Part shown: in pieces, positions 54,726 to 64,000 of the stretch
Layout of the letters: every line of letters begins with the position of its first letter
Numbering within the stretch: position 1 is the first letter of the stretch
NCBI GenBank assembly: GCA_002914805.1
Contig: JXTB01000176.1
Coordinates: 259,181 to 323,180 of the forward strand
DNA length: 64,000 nt
Reading direction: 5' to 3'
DNA from: Parasponia andersonii
Taxonomy: Eukaryota; Streptophyta; Magnoliopsida; Rosales; Cannabaceae
Notes under the pieces: model-generated
The model's database searches: none
The model's input: the letters and a program-made list of their open reading frames with translations, nothing else
Told to the model about the DNA's origin: nothing
Translations under genes and position numbers: made by a program

Positions 54726-55480
54726 TAGAAGTTTATCTCACCTATATTCCACTGTCCTATAACCACCCACTCATCTTATCACTCCACCTCCACAAAAGTT
54801 GGGATAGTCACGTTCCCACTCAAAAGCATAGAAATGGGGTAAAAGCGTAGAAGTGGGGTTTCAAGAAAGGGTATTACCTCTCAGTTTAGGTCTATAAATA
54901 AGGACATTCACAAGACCATCGGGGGAGGGGAGACTACCTGCACGAAAGGAAAAAAAAAAAAAAAAAGAAAAAGAAAAACGACAGAAGTAAAAAAAATATA
55001 CACGAGAAAAAGAAGTTAAAAGGAGAAAGAGTTCTGCAAAAGAGTATTCAATTCAATCTACAGAGTAAGTGATGCTGTTCTTCGTACAAGTCCTTTATTG
55101 TAACTTTTTTTCTTAAATTTTATCTTGATTCTTACCGTGATTTAGGCATAATAGGACAGTCGAGGTCTTATCACTTAGGCCGCCGATAACGATCTAATTC
55201 TAATCAAGGCAATTAAACTCATTTTTCCTATTTTCTCCAAAATTTTCTTACTTTTCTTGATTCTTACTACGATTTAAACATAATAAGATCGTCCAGGTCT
55301 CACGACTTAGGCTGCAGATAATAATCTAGTCTTAATCAAGGAAAAATCAAAGTTGTTTGTCATCGTTTTCACAACAAAAAAATTTCCATTGATTTCACTA
55401 CAACCTAGGCTGCATAAGCCATCGAGGTTAAATGTGAGAAGCAGAGCCAAAGGAAAATCAAATTTCTCTATTCATGTCAC
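54726..55480 (+). other. LTR-like promoter segment with a tandem repeat
   Basis: TATAAATA (54893-54900) is followed by a purine-rich leader (GGGGGAGGGGAG, then A-rich) and a pair of about 131-bp repeats. TTCTTGATTCTTACCGTGAT (55120) recurs as TTCTTGATTCTTACTACGAT (55252), and both continue through ACTTAGGC(C/T)GC and TCTAATCAAGG-like words. A third, partial copy appears near 55405 (CCTAGGCTGCATAAGCC). The layout suggests the LTR or leader of another retroelement, but no coding part or partner LTR is present. Confidence 0.45.
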
Positions 55481-57845
55481 CTTTTTTTTTTTTTTTTTAA
55501 AAAAAGGATGATATGTAGGTATTTAAATTTTAACAAGTAAAGTAGACAACGGGATCAGTAAGATCAAAATATTGTTTTAATAAAACAAATTCAAGTATAT
55601 GTACATATCTCATCATCTGGGTCTTAGAATAATATTCAATTTTTTTTCTAATTGGGATAATTATGTAAAAAAGCTTACTATTATATCTGTTTAACAAACA
55701 TGAGCAAGCATAAAAAGTGAAAGAGATGACTTCTACAAAATAAGAGGTTATGTTATAGAGGGGAAGCCATCAATGGAGTTTATCATCTTGTTGGGAAAAA
55801 GATTCAGCAAAGAAGTCAATAAAATATTGTGACGCGATATAATATGGTACACTTTACGTGTTGGTTGTCCCTTAAAGAAGACTTCCAGTTGATGCCAAAA
55901 CCAAACAAGCCAAGGAAAAGAGTTTGTTTCATAAAGTAACGTTATATATATATATATGGAATGAAACAGTATTACTCACCAAACAAAAAAAGAGAGGATG
56001 ATTCAGTACTCAAAACAAATGGTCCGAACTTGTCCTTTTCTCTCTCCACAAATTGAGCTGCCCAAAAATACTTCTCAACCTACTGCAAAAGTATCGAAAG
56101 TGCAAATAAAAAAAAAAATTTGCAACAGTGAATGGTTAAAATACATCCAGAATTCATACACGATGAGGAATAGTTCGTTCACCTTATTGAGACAGTACGT
56201 AATCTTTTCTGGAGAGATTGAGACTGAGAGGTCCAATCCAATCTAAACACTTGATGACTTTTGAGGGAATATCAAATAGAACTATATTGTGAGTTTGATC
56301 TTAAAAGGGATATCTACCTAAAAAGCAGAAGAGAATTAAAATAGCTATAGGCTACAACAGATTTCTTGACACTGCTTGAAGGACAATTTACTCTTTTCAG
56401 TTTGTCGAGTAAATTCTCAGAGTTAAGTCGGGCTTATATAGACCAGAAGTCATATTTGAACTCTACTTCAAATCTAGATTTTAATCCGAATAGAGTTTTA
56501 AAACAAATAAAGAATAGAAACTATCTCCCAAAATTATCTGATGATTGAAGTTTGAATCCATAACAAACTGAATGAATCTTTTAAAATCTCCGGATTATAT
56601 AAACCCTAAAAGAATTCAATGTATAAGTTGGGTTCAAATAATTAAGTCCATAACAGATGATTCATTTTGTAGTAAAGCCTCCTTTTACTATTAATCGGAT
56701 TATAGGCCCATCAAATGACCAAAGGATATAATTCATATTATTTATTATCGTGACAAATGTAGTAATGCCAATAATAGATTTTTGGATTATAAACTGTCCT
56801 AAAAAAATATCCAAGTGAGGTCTTTTGTCTCAAAATTTTGCGCAAAATCTTTGATTCCTTTAAAAAGATAGATAGGCAACTCAGTCATAACAAAACTAAA
56901 TACAATCACAAATTTTAAATTAAATTAAATTTTTCTAAAATTTCAAGGAAGTCATTCCTCTCAAGTCTAAACACAATTCTAGAATCCTATAAAGGTCATT
57001 TATCTCAGAATTTGATAGCTTTTAAAATTATCTTAATTCTCAACTTAGTCATTTATCAGGATTTCACGAATTCTCAAATATGGTTGTAAATTCTTGAATA
57101 AGGTCAATCGCCAGAATTTTCTAAATTCTGATTCAAAATTCTTAGAACTACACGTGGTTTGATCCCTTAATGGGGTATGTAGACAATTCAATTAATTTAG
57201 TCAAGTACAACCGTAATCTAAAATCACCCAAATTTTCCTTAAATTATATAAATAAATCAGCGTCATTATAATTGGAATCAAAATTTGTTCTTTTGTATCA
57301 AAAGTTTATAATTAAAAGGTTATTTTTATAATCGTGAATGGGTCGAACTCTAATTAATAGACTCTCATATTTTAAGATTGACATAGGTGAAATTATGTTG
57401 TATGATTTCTAAATTTTTACTCGATATGTTCAATTTACTAAATCAACCAACAAAAATATTTTAAAAAATCGTTTTACTTCAGGATCCATACAACAAATTT
57501 TTACTACATAGTTCGACTACTTTTTTTTTCGTTGAAAATTAACTATGCGATGTTGTTGTATTGAAAATTGTTGATTGAAGAAGTATTGAAAATTGTTGAT
57601 TGAAGAAATATTTTACAGGAAAAAAGCAACGAAAAAGAGACAAGTTGCTCTATAAAAGTTTTCGCTTTGGCTTTCAAACTAGATAATCCATTTAAGGTAC
57701 GGTTTATATATTTCCCCCTTTTTTTGTGGTTTTCAGTGAGTAATTTTCAGTTTAAGTTGACTATTTAGGTTTTATTATATTCCTAACAGAGTGAAATTCA
57801 AGTTAGAGCTTCTATAATGTGCCAATCATTCTAATATAGATAGGA
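55481..57845. other. intergenic, no gene recognised
   Basis: AT-rich. Small open frames at 55998-56246 and 56366-56548 have no recognisable domain. 57557-57608 holds two copies of a 24-bp unit (TATTGAAAATTGTTGATTGA plus four bases). The last part may contain the 5' non-coding region of the Helitron, but I cannot identify its terminus. Confidence 0.4.
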
Positions 57846-58844
57846 ATGAAAAATATGAGTAGTGAAATTGATAAAATATTTTTACATAATGACAATGAAA
57901 ATGTAGATCAAGTTGTCAGAAATTCAAATGAAATTAATTTACCTATTGAGAGAAATAGTGGTTTATCAAATACATTTAGAAGAGAAATTAAGGCCAATGA
58001 AAAGAAATAGGATAAAAAGAAAAGAAAGAAAGATCTATATCGACAATAAAGAGAAAAAATGTACGAATCAGAAAAAAAAAAAAAACAATTGCAAAAAAAA
58101 TGGAGAAAGTATTATACAAAAAGAAAAATACGTTCACTAACATAAAAAGATCATGTTCCTAAAGAACTTGATCGATTAGATGCAAGAAAATGAAAATGAT
58201 TACTGGTGTTGATAGCGAAGTTCAAAATAATGTTATTGACGATATGAATATTCATACGTGTGTTACTATGCAATTAATCTGAATATATCTAATATTTCTT
58301 ATCCAATACCTCAGTTACTCTTGTTAAGTTCGCAGAGAATAATATATCATTAACAAAATCAGACATATTTATGCCAGGAGCTAATATTTTTCAGCAAGTT
58401 AATAGTCTATATATAAATTAGTAAACATCTTTTGTTCTTTCTTGTATAAAATGTTCATATTCGACTACGAATTCATTCTTATGTTAGCTCTTTCAGCAAT
58501 TGGACACGGCAATTAGACTTATAGCCTATATCTCGAGATTCAATTAATAACTCTTTTGAAGTGGGTAAGAACAATCATTCATATAAATCGGTATTTTCTT
58601 GTTGTTGTCGTTTTTTTTTCTCAAGTGAATATTTCAATATGGTTATAGATATCTATAATCATACAACATTATACTTTCCATATAAGTGAGAGTTCAAAGC
58701 AGACAACTAAAAGAAGCAATCCTATATTCAACAAAAATCAAATAGGTATGAAAATTGTATTATTTTAGTAACCGCTGATACAGAATCAACTCTTTATTTA
58801 TTATTTATTAATGTATCTGTATGAACAGGTATAGTTAGACGCAA

Positions 58845-59640
58845 TTGTCACAAAATGCAAGTCAAGTACTAGAAGATATAGTCGAGGAACCAAATAAATT
58901 AGAACCACCAATTATATGTCTATATTGTAATGCTAAAAGATTTTCGCATGAAACAAAAAAATTTTGTTGTTCTGACGGAGAAGTATCTCTTGTTATAAAT
59001 GATATTCCTCAACAATTATTGATTTATTTACTTCATCATCAAATCAAATGATGTTTTAGAATTTCAAAAATACATTCGAACTTATAATAATAATTTTACT
59101 TTTACTTCATTTGGCATCAAATATGATAAAAATCTATATAAGAATGATAAAGGTATACATACATTTCGAATTCAAGGACAAATTTATAATTATATAAATG
59201 AATTTTTTTCTTCTATAATCGACCGTTTAATTTATATTTATTTTTATGATATAGAGAATGAAATAGAAAACTGTTTAGCTAATTCTCCTATGCTTAATAA
59301 AAACATTGTACGCATACTAACTAATATCTTACAAGTTAATCCTTATTGCATTTTTTCGACATCTCAAAGATATACCTGATTTAAAGAATTTTAAAATATT
59401 TCTAAAATTTGATCCTAATTTAGATGAGAGAATATATAATTCTCCCTCTGCTTCCTAAGTTACTACAATATGGTTAGATGAAGTTCTTTCGTATGAATAT
59501 AATAAACGAGATATAATAATCCACTCGCATGTTAGATTTAGTCATAGGATGCAATATTATTTTGATTGTTATGATTTTTTGCAATATCCATTATTATTTT
59601 CATACGGAGATATTAATTGGCATCATCAAGGCATATTAAA
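58845..59640 (+). pseudogene. Helitron RepHel N-terminal region
   Basis: Reads PPIICLYCNAKRFSHETKKF, CCSDGEVSL (a Cys-rich, zinc-binding pattern), then, shifted by one frame, VLEFQKYIRTYNNNFTFTSF, GIHTFRIQGQIYNYINEF, YFYDIENEIENCL and IVRILTNILQVNPYCIF. Another shift gives FRHLKDIPDLKNFKIFLKFD, IHSHVRFSHRMQYYFDCYDF and LQYPLLFSYGDINWHHQGI. This is the conserved region before the Helitron Rep domain. Confidence 0.88.
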
Positions 59641-59831
59641 ATCTATTAAGAAAAGAAATTTATAATTATATAAATATACATATCCAATTGATCTGCAAAA
59701 TATGTCTTCTACAACTGTGTTATTACAAAAGGAAGTCAAAGATATGTATACCAGTTAAACTATGTAATTTATAGTTTAGTCTCATTCATATTTTAAACTA
59801 TTGTTCTTTTTCTTTTAATTTTTTAGTTTCT

Positions 59832-60575
59832 AAGATGAAGAACACAAATATGATTTCTTATTGTAAGTATTATTGTTATAAATTACAAATTAGATTTACA
59901 GATAAATCTATATTATTACATTCAAGTCGTCTTCTTCAACAATATGTAAGACATATATATCTAAAACTTGAAACTCAAAGATTAGATTATATTAGAAATA
60001 AATAAGATGATATTCATACTGATTTATACTAAGGAATTATTGATAATATTATAATTAGAAAAACTCAAGGATCAAAAATAGGAAAAAGAATAGTTTTATC
60101 AGCTACTTTTATTGTTGGTCCTAGAGATATGCATAAAAGATACATGAATACTATGATATTAGTACAACAATTTAGAAAATCATATATATTTTTAACTATA
60201 ACATATAAACCTACTTGGTGTGAAATTAAACAAGAATTACAAACTTATAAAAATACTCAAAATAGACCTGATTTAGTTACTCGTATTTAAAGCAAAATTA
60301 GAAGAATTGAAACATGAACTCTTCGAAAAGCAAATATTTGGTCATGTAGCAGCTTATATTTGTGTAATTGAATTTCAAAAATGAGGTCTTCTGCATGCTT
60401 ATTTTTTGATTATCTTAAAATCAAATTTAAAAATTATAAATCCAAAAAGCTGGAAAATATTGATATAAATATAATTACAAAGGACATGATGGAATTGTAA
60501 TTTTTTTAAATTCATATGATAATATAACCAATATAGATGAAATTAAGGATTTTCAATTAGTAAGATGGGTATAAA
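59832..60575 (+). pseudogene. Helitron Rep (HUH endonuclease) domain
   Basis: Reads ISYCKYYCYKLQIRFTDKSI, LLQQYVRHIYLKLETQRLDY, GKRIVLSATFIVGPRDMHKR, KSYIFLTITYKPTWCEIKQE, then KAKLEELKHELFEKQIFGHV and AAYICVIEFQK, a stop, GLLHAYFLIIL. The HUH motif (HAH in this family) is HAY here (60394-60402), losing the second metal-binding His. The catalytic tyrosine region KY-stop-YKYNYKGHD (60455-60490) keeps its tyrosines but has a TGA inside. It ends near IDEIKDFQLVRWV (about 60572). Rep nicks and rejoins single strands during transposition. Confidence 0.9.
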
Positions 60576-60589
60576 TGACTATAGTTTAC

Positions 60590-61592
60590 CTTTTAGCTGT
60601 AAAATAATAGTACTTACTAGAGATTCTCATAAAGTTCTTCCAGTTATTCCACAAGCAAGAAAAGAAGAAATTATAAATGCAAGTTTAGCAAAATCTTACT
60701 TATGGCAATTATTATAAAAATTAAATTAACTGAAAATGTGAGAGCAAGCAATGATTCTACATTTTTTGAGTTTTTGTTACGTATTAGTGATGGAAAAAAA
60801 TTTAAACTTATGAAGATGATAATATTAAACTACCACCTAATATAATAATACTATATGAGGATGATGTTATAAACTAAAAAATTAATACATGTTGTATTTC
60901 CAATTATAAATGATTAATCTAATAATTTAAATATGATGGTCAATAGAGCTATTTTAACACCTAAAAAGACTATATTGATGAAATAAATAATTTATTAATA
61001 GAATAATTGCCTAATAATTCTGTTCGATATTATAATTATTTCGATGAAATTATAGATAAAATTGAAAAATATCTCCAAGAAGACTTTTTAAATACTCTAA
61101 TGCCAAATGGAATTCTACCTCTTGAATCAGTCTTGAAACCAAATTGTCCTATTATTTTACTCCGCAATCTCAATGCTTCAAAATGATTATGTAATAGTAC
61201 ACGTTTAATTTACCGATACTTTCAACTAAATATTATTGATGCAGAGATTAGCAGTGATTATTATTCTTGAAAAAGAGTATCAACGCCTAGAATATCATTT
61301 ATACCAATTAAAAATAAAAAATATCCATTTCTATTTAAAAGAATTCAATATCTAACGCATTTAACTTTTGCTATGACTATAAACAAAGCTCAAGGATAAA
61401 TTTTTGACTTTATTGGTGTATATCTTCCTGACTAGTATTTTCACATAATCAGTTATATGTTGCATGATCAAGAGCAAAATCAGCTGAATGTGTAAAAAAA
61501 TTTTAATCCTGCTGCTGCAAATAATACTCAAAATCAATATAATAAAAATATCATATATAAAGAAATACTATCGTTCATGAATTCAACTATTT
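60590..61592 (+). pseudogene. Helitron Pif1-type helicase, C-terminal half
   Basis: Begins abruptly inside the helicase at CKIIVLTRDSHKVLPVIPQA (family pattern GGDFRQVLPVIP) and continues RKEEIINASLAKSYLW, KLTENVRAS, PLESVLKPNCPIILLRNLNA (frames mixed), TRLIYRYFQLNIIDAEI, HLTFAMTINKAQG and AAANNTQNQYNKNIIYKEIL. The Walker A part (GxGKT) and everything between it and Rep is absent. The helicase would unwind the donor strand; here it cannot. Confidence 0.88.
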
Positions 61593-62244
61593 AAGCTACA
61601 TATATTGTTTTGTTGGATTACAAATTGCAAGCATGACTGAACTACTCATGAAGCTATGGATATTTTGGAATAAATCTTCTTTCCATGAATATTTTCAATA
61701 TATAATATTATGCTAAGATGTTTACCGAAAGCGAGGGATTTCATAAATAAGATTTGTATATTACAAGAAAGAATCATCAACTGAAAACTTTCATTTCTTT
61801 AATACTTTCTTTATTTTTACCGACAATATTTCAGCTGTACGAATATGATAATATGATAGGTACCTCAAGTGATGTTGTTAACTATGAATAGCCTAACATA
61901 TTTAGTATTTGTTCAATTCTATATTATTCCTATATTCTGCGTATTTGTACAATTATGCTATACTTTATTTTTCTTATTAAACGTAATCCATATTTTCATT
62001 CCGAAGTTTTATTTTCCCGTTTTAATGTATTTGTATATATAGTTATTTGACTGTTACATCTTCGTTTTAATGTCTTTAATTGTTTCTGCTACAAATAATA
62101 TTGAACCACGTTGTTATTTTATTGGATAGTCCCTATCTATTAGTTTTAATCAGATTTTTTAAGTTCTTCATTAACAAATTTGAATCTCGCCACAAGATTC
62201 TTAGGATTCTCTTTACATTAAAATGAAAAGGATAAAAGCATGTA
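61593..62244. other. intergenic after the Helitron
   Basis: AT-rich, no gene. It may hold the Helitron 3' end. I looked for a short hairpin followed by CTRR and saw no convincing one. Confidence 0.4.
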
Positions 62245-62462
62245 AAAGAAGAGGTAGGGATTCGATTACTTGATCTTAAAATTGGTTTAATTTTGATTTT
62301 TATATATTTTGAATAAATATGGAATTAATATTTAATTAAAATGTGATTTATAACTGTTTTGACATGATTTGATATTTAAACTGCTTAGTGTGCCAAATTA
62401 TTTTATTTTAGAACTTTTATCTTCAAGAACTGAATTTTATTAGTTTTGATGAAAACGACTAT

Positions 62463-62752
62463 AATATTGCCGAAATTTTTATAAAATCCAATTTTATTAA
62501 GAATTTAGTTTTGAGAACTAAATTTGATTGATTAAAAATACTGCATAGTTTATTTTAGAATTTTGTAAAAAATGATACATATTCTTATTCTTGTTATACA
62601 TAATAACTACAATACTGCCGAAATTTTTATAAAATCCAATTTCATTAAGAATTTAGTTTTGAGAACTATATTTGATGGATTAAAAAAACTGCATAGTTTA
62701 TTTTGGAATTTTGTGGAAAATGATACATATTCTTATTCTTGTTATACATATA
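62463..62752 (+). repeat. 145-bp tandem duplication inside LTR relic D
   Basis: Both copies run from ATA(T/C)TGCCGAAATTTTTATA to TATTCTTATTCTTGTTATACA with about ten differences. The complete element's LTRs have this stretch once. Confidence 0.9.
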
Positions 62753-63033
62753 ACATTACATACTTTCATTACACCTATACGACCGACGGATTTATGGTAT
62801 CCCTACTGGGTGCTTGGACTTACGGTACCCCTTCAGAGTACTCCAACTACATATCATACTCACAGATATCAACTTAAGTAACTCAAGCACAGTACACATG
62901 TGTAACTACCCACTTAGGGTAGCTCACACTATATTGTATACTTATGATCACTAGTCTTTGGTGGTTCATACATGTCATTAATTGTATAGCCTATTATATA
63001 CTTGACTTAAATAGATATGTACTGGATTTGATA

Positions 63034-63260
63034 TGATATTTTACAAAGGTTTGGAATATTTAAACATTTAGAAATAATTTCATTTTGAGACTGTCTCATA
63101 ATGGTTTGGAATATTTGAATCTTTAGAAAATGATTTGGTTTTCAGACGATATTTTAAAATGGTTTTGAATATTTGAATATTTGGAAAAATGACTTTGATT
63201 TGAGATGATATTTTATAATGGTTTGAAAATTTTAAACTTTTGGAAAATGTTTTCAATTAG
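63034..63260 (+). repeat. four 58-bp tandem repeats inside LTR relic D
   Basis: Units start GATATTTTA(C/A/T)AA or GTCTCATAATGG near 63034, 63093, 63148 and 63207. Each contains TGGTTTGGAATATTTGAA and then TTTGGAAAAATGA. The complete element's 3' LTR has one such unit (about 29845-29900). Confidence 0.85.
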
Positions 63261-64000
63261 ATTTCTGAAAATTATTTGAATATTTTACTGACCATACAGG
63301 ACGTTGAAAGTAAGTATCTTATTCCTACTAAAAACCTGTAATTGAATCTCTACTGAGCATTCACATATTTACCCGCTTACTTTTCTCATTTTCAAGTATT
63401 TGTGTATTTGAGGTAGTACTCTCGATGGTTAGATAAGCTGTTAGTTTGTGTTTGTAGTCACGTTCTTATTACCTGGTAGGTGTCTATATCCTGTTTAAAT
63501 TCTTTTACTCGTTCATATATTTAGCCAAGTTAATTTATTTACTAAGTAGTTGTATGAGAATAGTTTTGTTACTTAAGTGAGTACTTTGAACTACAAATAA
63601 TTTTATATAAATTGTTTGGGCATTGGATCTACGATTTTAATTGGACTTATTTTACTGAACTTCATGATTTTAAGTAAAAAGCTTTTAAAAGAATTAAATG
63701 GAATTCCTCTAAATTTTAAGTGTCTATGTTCTCGAGAAATTAAGACTAATGAGAGCATTCCTATTTTTAAAATTTACTTACTTTTAAGGACCAAAACTTA
63801 AAAGTCTGAAATTTTGAAAATCACTGTGTTAACTCCATAAATTTAGAGTTATCTAGTATTAATTTACCTTAAGTTTTACTATATTCATATTTATATTAAG
63901 TTGTTTCAAGTGTTTTTCTTATTGTTTTGATGTTTTGTTTGTTTATGTTGATAGGATAATAAAACAAAGGTATTTGATGCAAAATAAGGTGAATTTTTAC

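Larger units (their letters stand above)
57846..61592 (+). mobile_element. Helitron, decayed and internally deleted
   Basis: Remnant of the RepHel gene of a rolling-circle transposon. It starts at an ATG at 57846 with a basic, coiled-coil-like stretch (58015-58130, EKMYESEKKKKQLQKKWRKY). The zinc-binding part, the Helitron-like N domain, the HUH replication-initiator domain and the C-terminal half of the Pif1-type helicase follow. Stops and frame shifts are frequent, and about 2 kb of coding between Rep and the helicase middle is missing. I could not find the TC start or the hairpin-CTRR end, so the limits given are those of the coding remnant only. Confidence 0.88.
62245..63830 (+). repeat. 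gypsy LTR relic D (Tekay-like family), 5' truncated
   Basis: Starts within the family's conserved block GAGGTAGGGATTCGATTACTTGAT (62252), the same as 13311 and 29226. Then come CATGATTTGATATTTAAACTG, GCCGAAATTTTTA(T/G)A and ACTGCATAGTT, the minisatellite-like CTTACGGTACCCC (about 62820), and a tail with TATTTAGCCAAGT (63520) also found in relic B (10403). It has its own internal duplications (62463-62752 and 63034-63260). The right end is not sharp; I see nothing else to 64000. Confidence 0.75.

Noticed and set aside
57913-58140. Lys-rich open frame at the start of the Helitron
   Set aside because: This frame is offset from the one that joins with the rest of RepHel. The frame starting at 57846 gives the basic, coiled-coil-like stretch usual for Helitrons, so the Lys-rich reading is a shadow.
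1-64000. tRNA, rRNA, CRISPR arrays, defence or biosynthetic gene clusters
   Set aside because: I looked for these and saw no cloverleaf-type tRNA, no rRNA core sequence, no spacer-repeat arrays and no clustered enzyme genes. A covariance-model scan would be needed to exclude small structured RNAs.

Overview
This is nuclear DNA from a flowering plant, most likely a eudicot. It is AT-rich throughout. It carries two spliced NAC-family transcription factor genes, and most of the rest is plant transposable-element sequence: Ty1/copia and Ty3/gypsy LTR retrotransposons of the chromovirus (Tekay-like) and Tat types, a CACTA-type MITE and a Helitron. I cannot fix the species or family from sequence alone. 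I see no rRNA or tRNA gene, no CRISPR array and no bacterial-style operon.

Layout. 1-2215: the 3' part of a decayed copia element (RT/RNase H, polypurine tract, 3' LTR) whose 5' part lies outside the window. 2216-5000: a possible gene relic with a degenerate repeat, then two tandem duplications. 5060-7271 and 8755-10610: two old gypsy LTRs of one family. 12300-30453: an 18 kb Tekay-like gypsy element with a perfect 5-bp target duplication (GAGAT). Inside its gag lies a complete copia element on the minus strand (14873-24223), with its own perfect 5-bp target duplication (AGGAA). A partial tandem copy of the gypsy 5' LTR plus its flank lies just upstream. 31780-32089: a CACTA-type MITE. 32875-36572 and 43108-46177: the two NAC genes, tandem paralogues with the same three-exon structure, separated by 6.5 kb of repeat debris. 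48231-54402: a Tat-type gypsy element without a recognisable integrase. 57846-61592: a decayed Helitron coding region with a large internal deletion. 62245 to about 63830: a fourth LTR of the Tekay-like family.

The only genes that look functional are the two NAC genes. Both have intact NAC subdomains A-E, consensus splice sites and full-length C-terminal regions. They differ most in the C-terminal region, where the first has four copies of a roughly 55-residue repeat, and in the promoter, where the second has LTR-like DNA starting about 100 bp upstream of its ATG. All retroelement and Helitron coding regions are broken. Three of the four reverse transcriptases have a changed catalytic motif. 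Many of the stop codons fit C-to-T (or G-to-A) change, as expected for long-methylated DNA.

I did not find a convincing undescribed biological system. The most informative observations are the dated nesting of elements, the rearranged gypsy 5' end, the NAC C-terminal repeat expansion, the promoter replacement at the second NAC gene, a possible antisense ORF remnant in the Tat element, and a GC-rich minisatellite beside an assembly gap.
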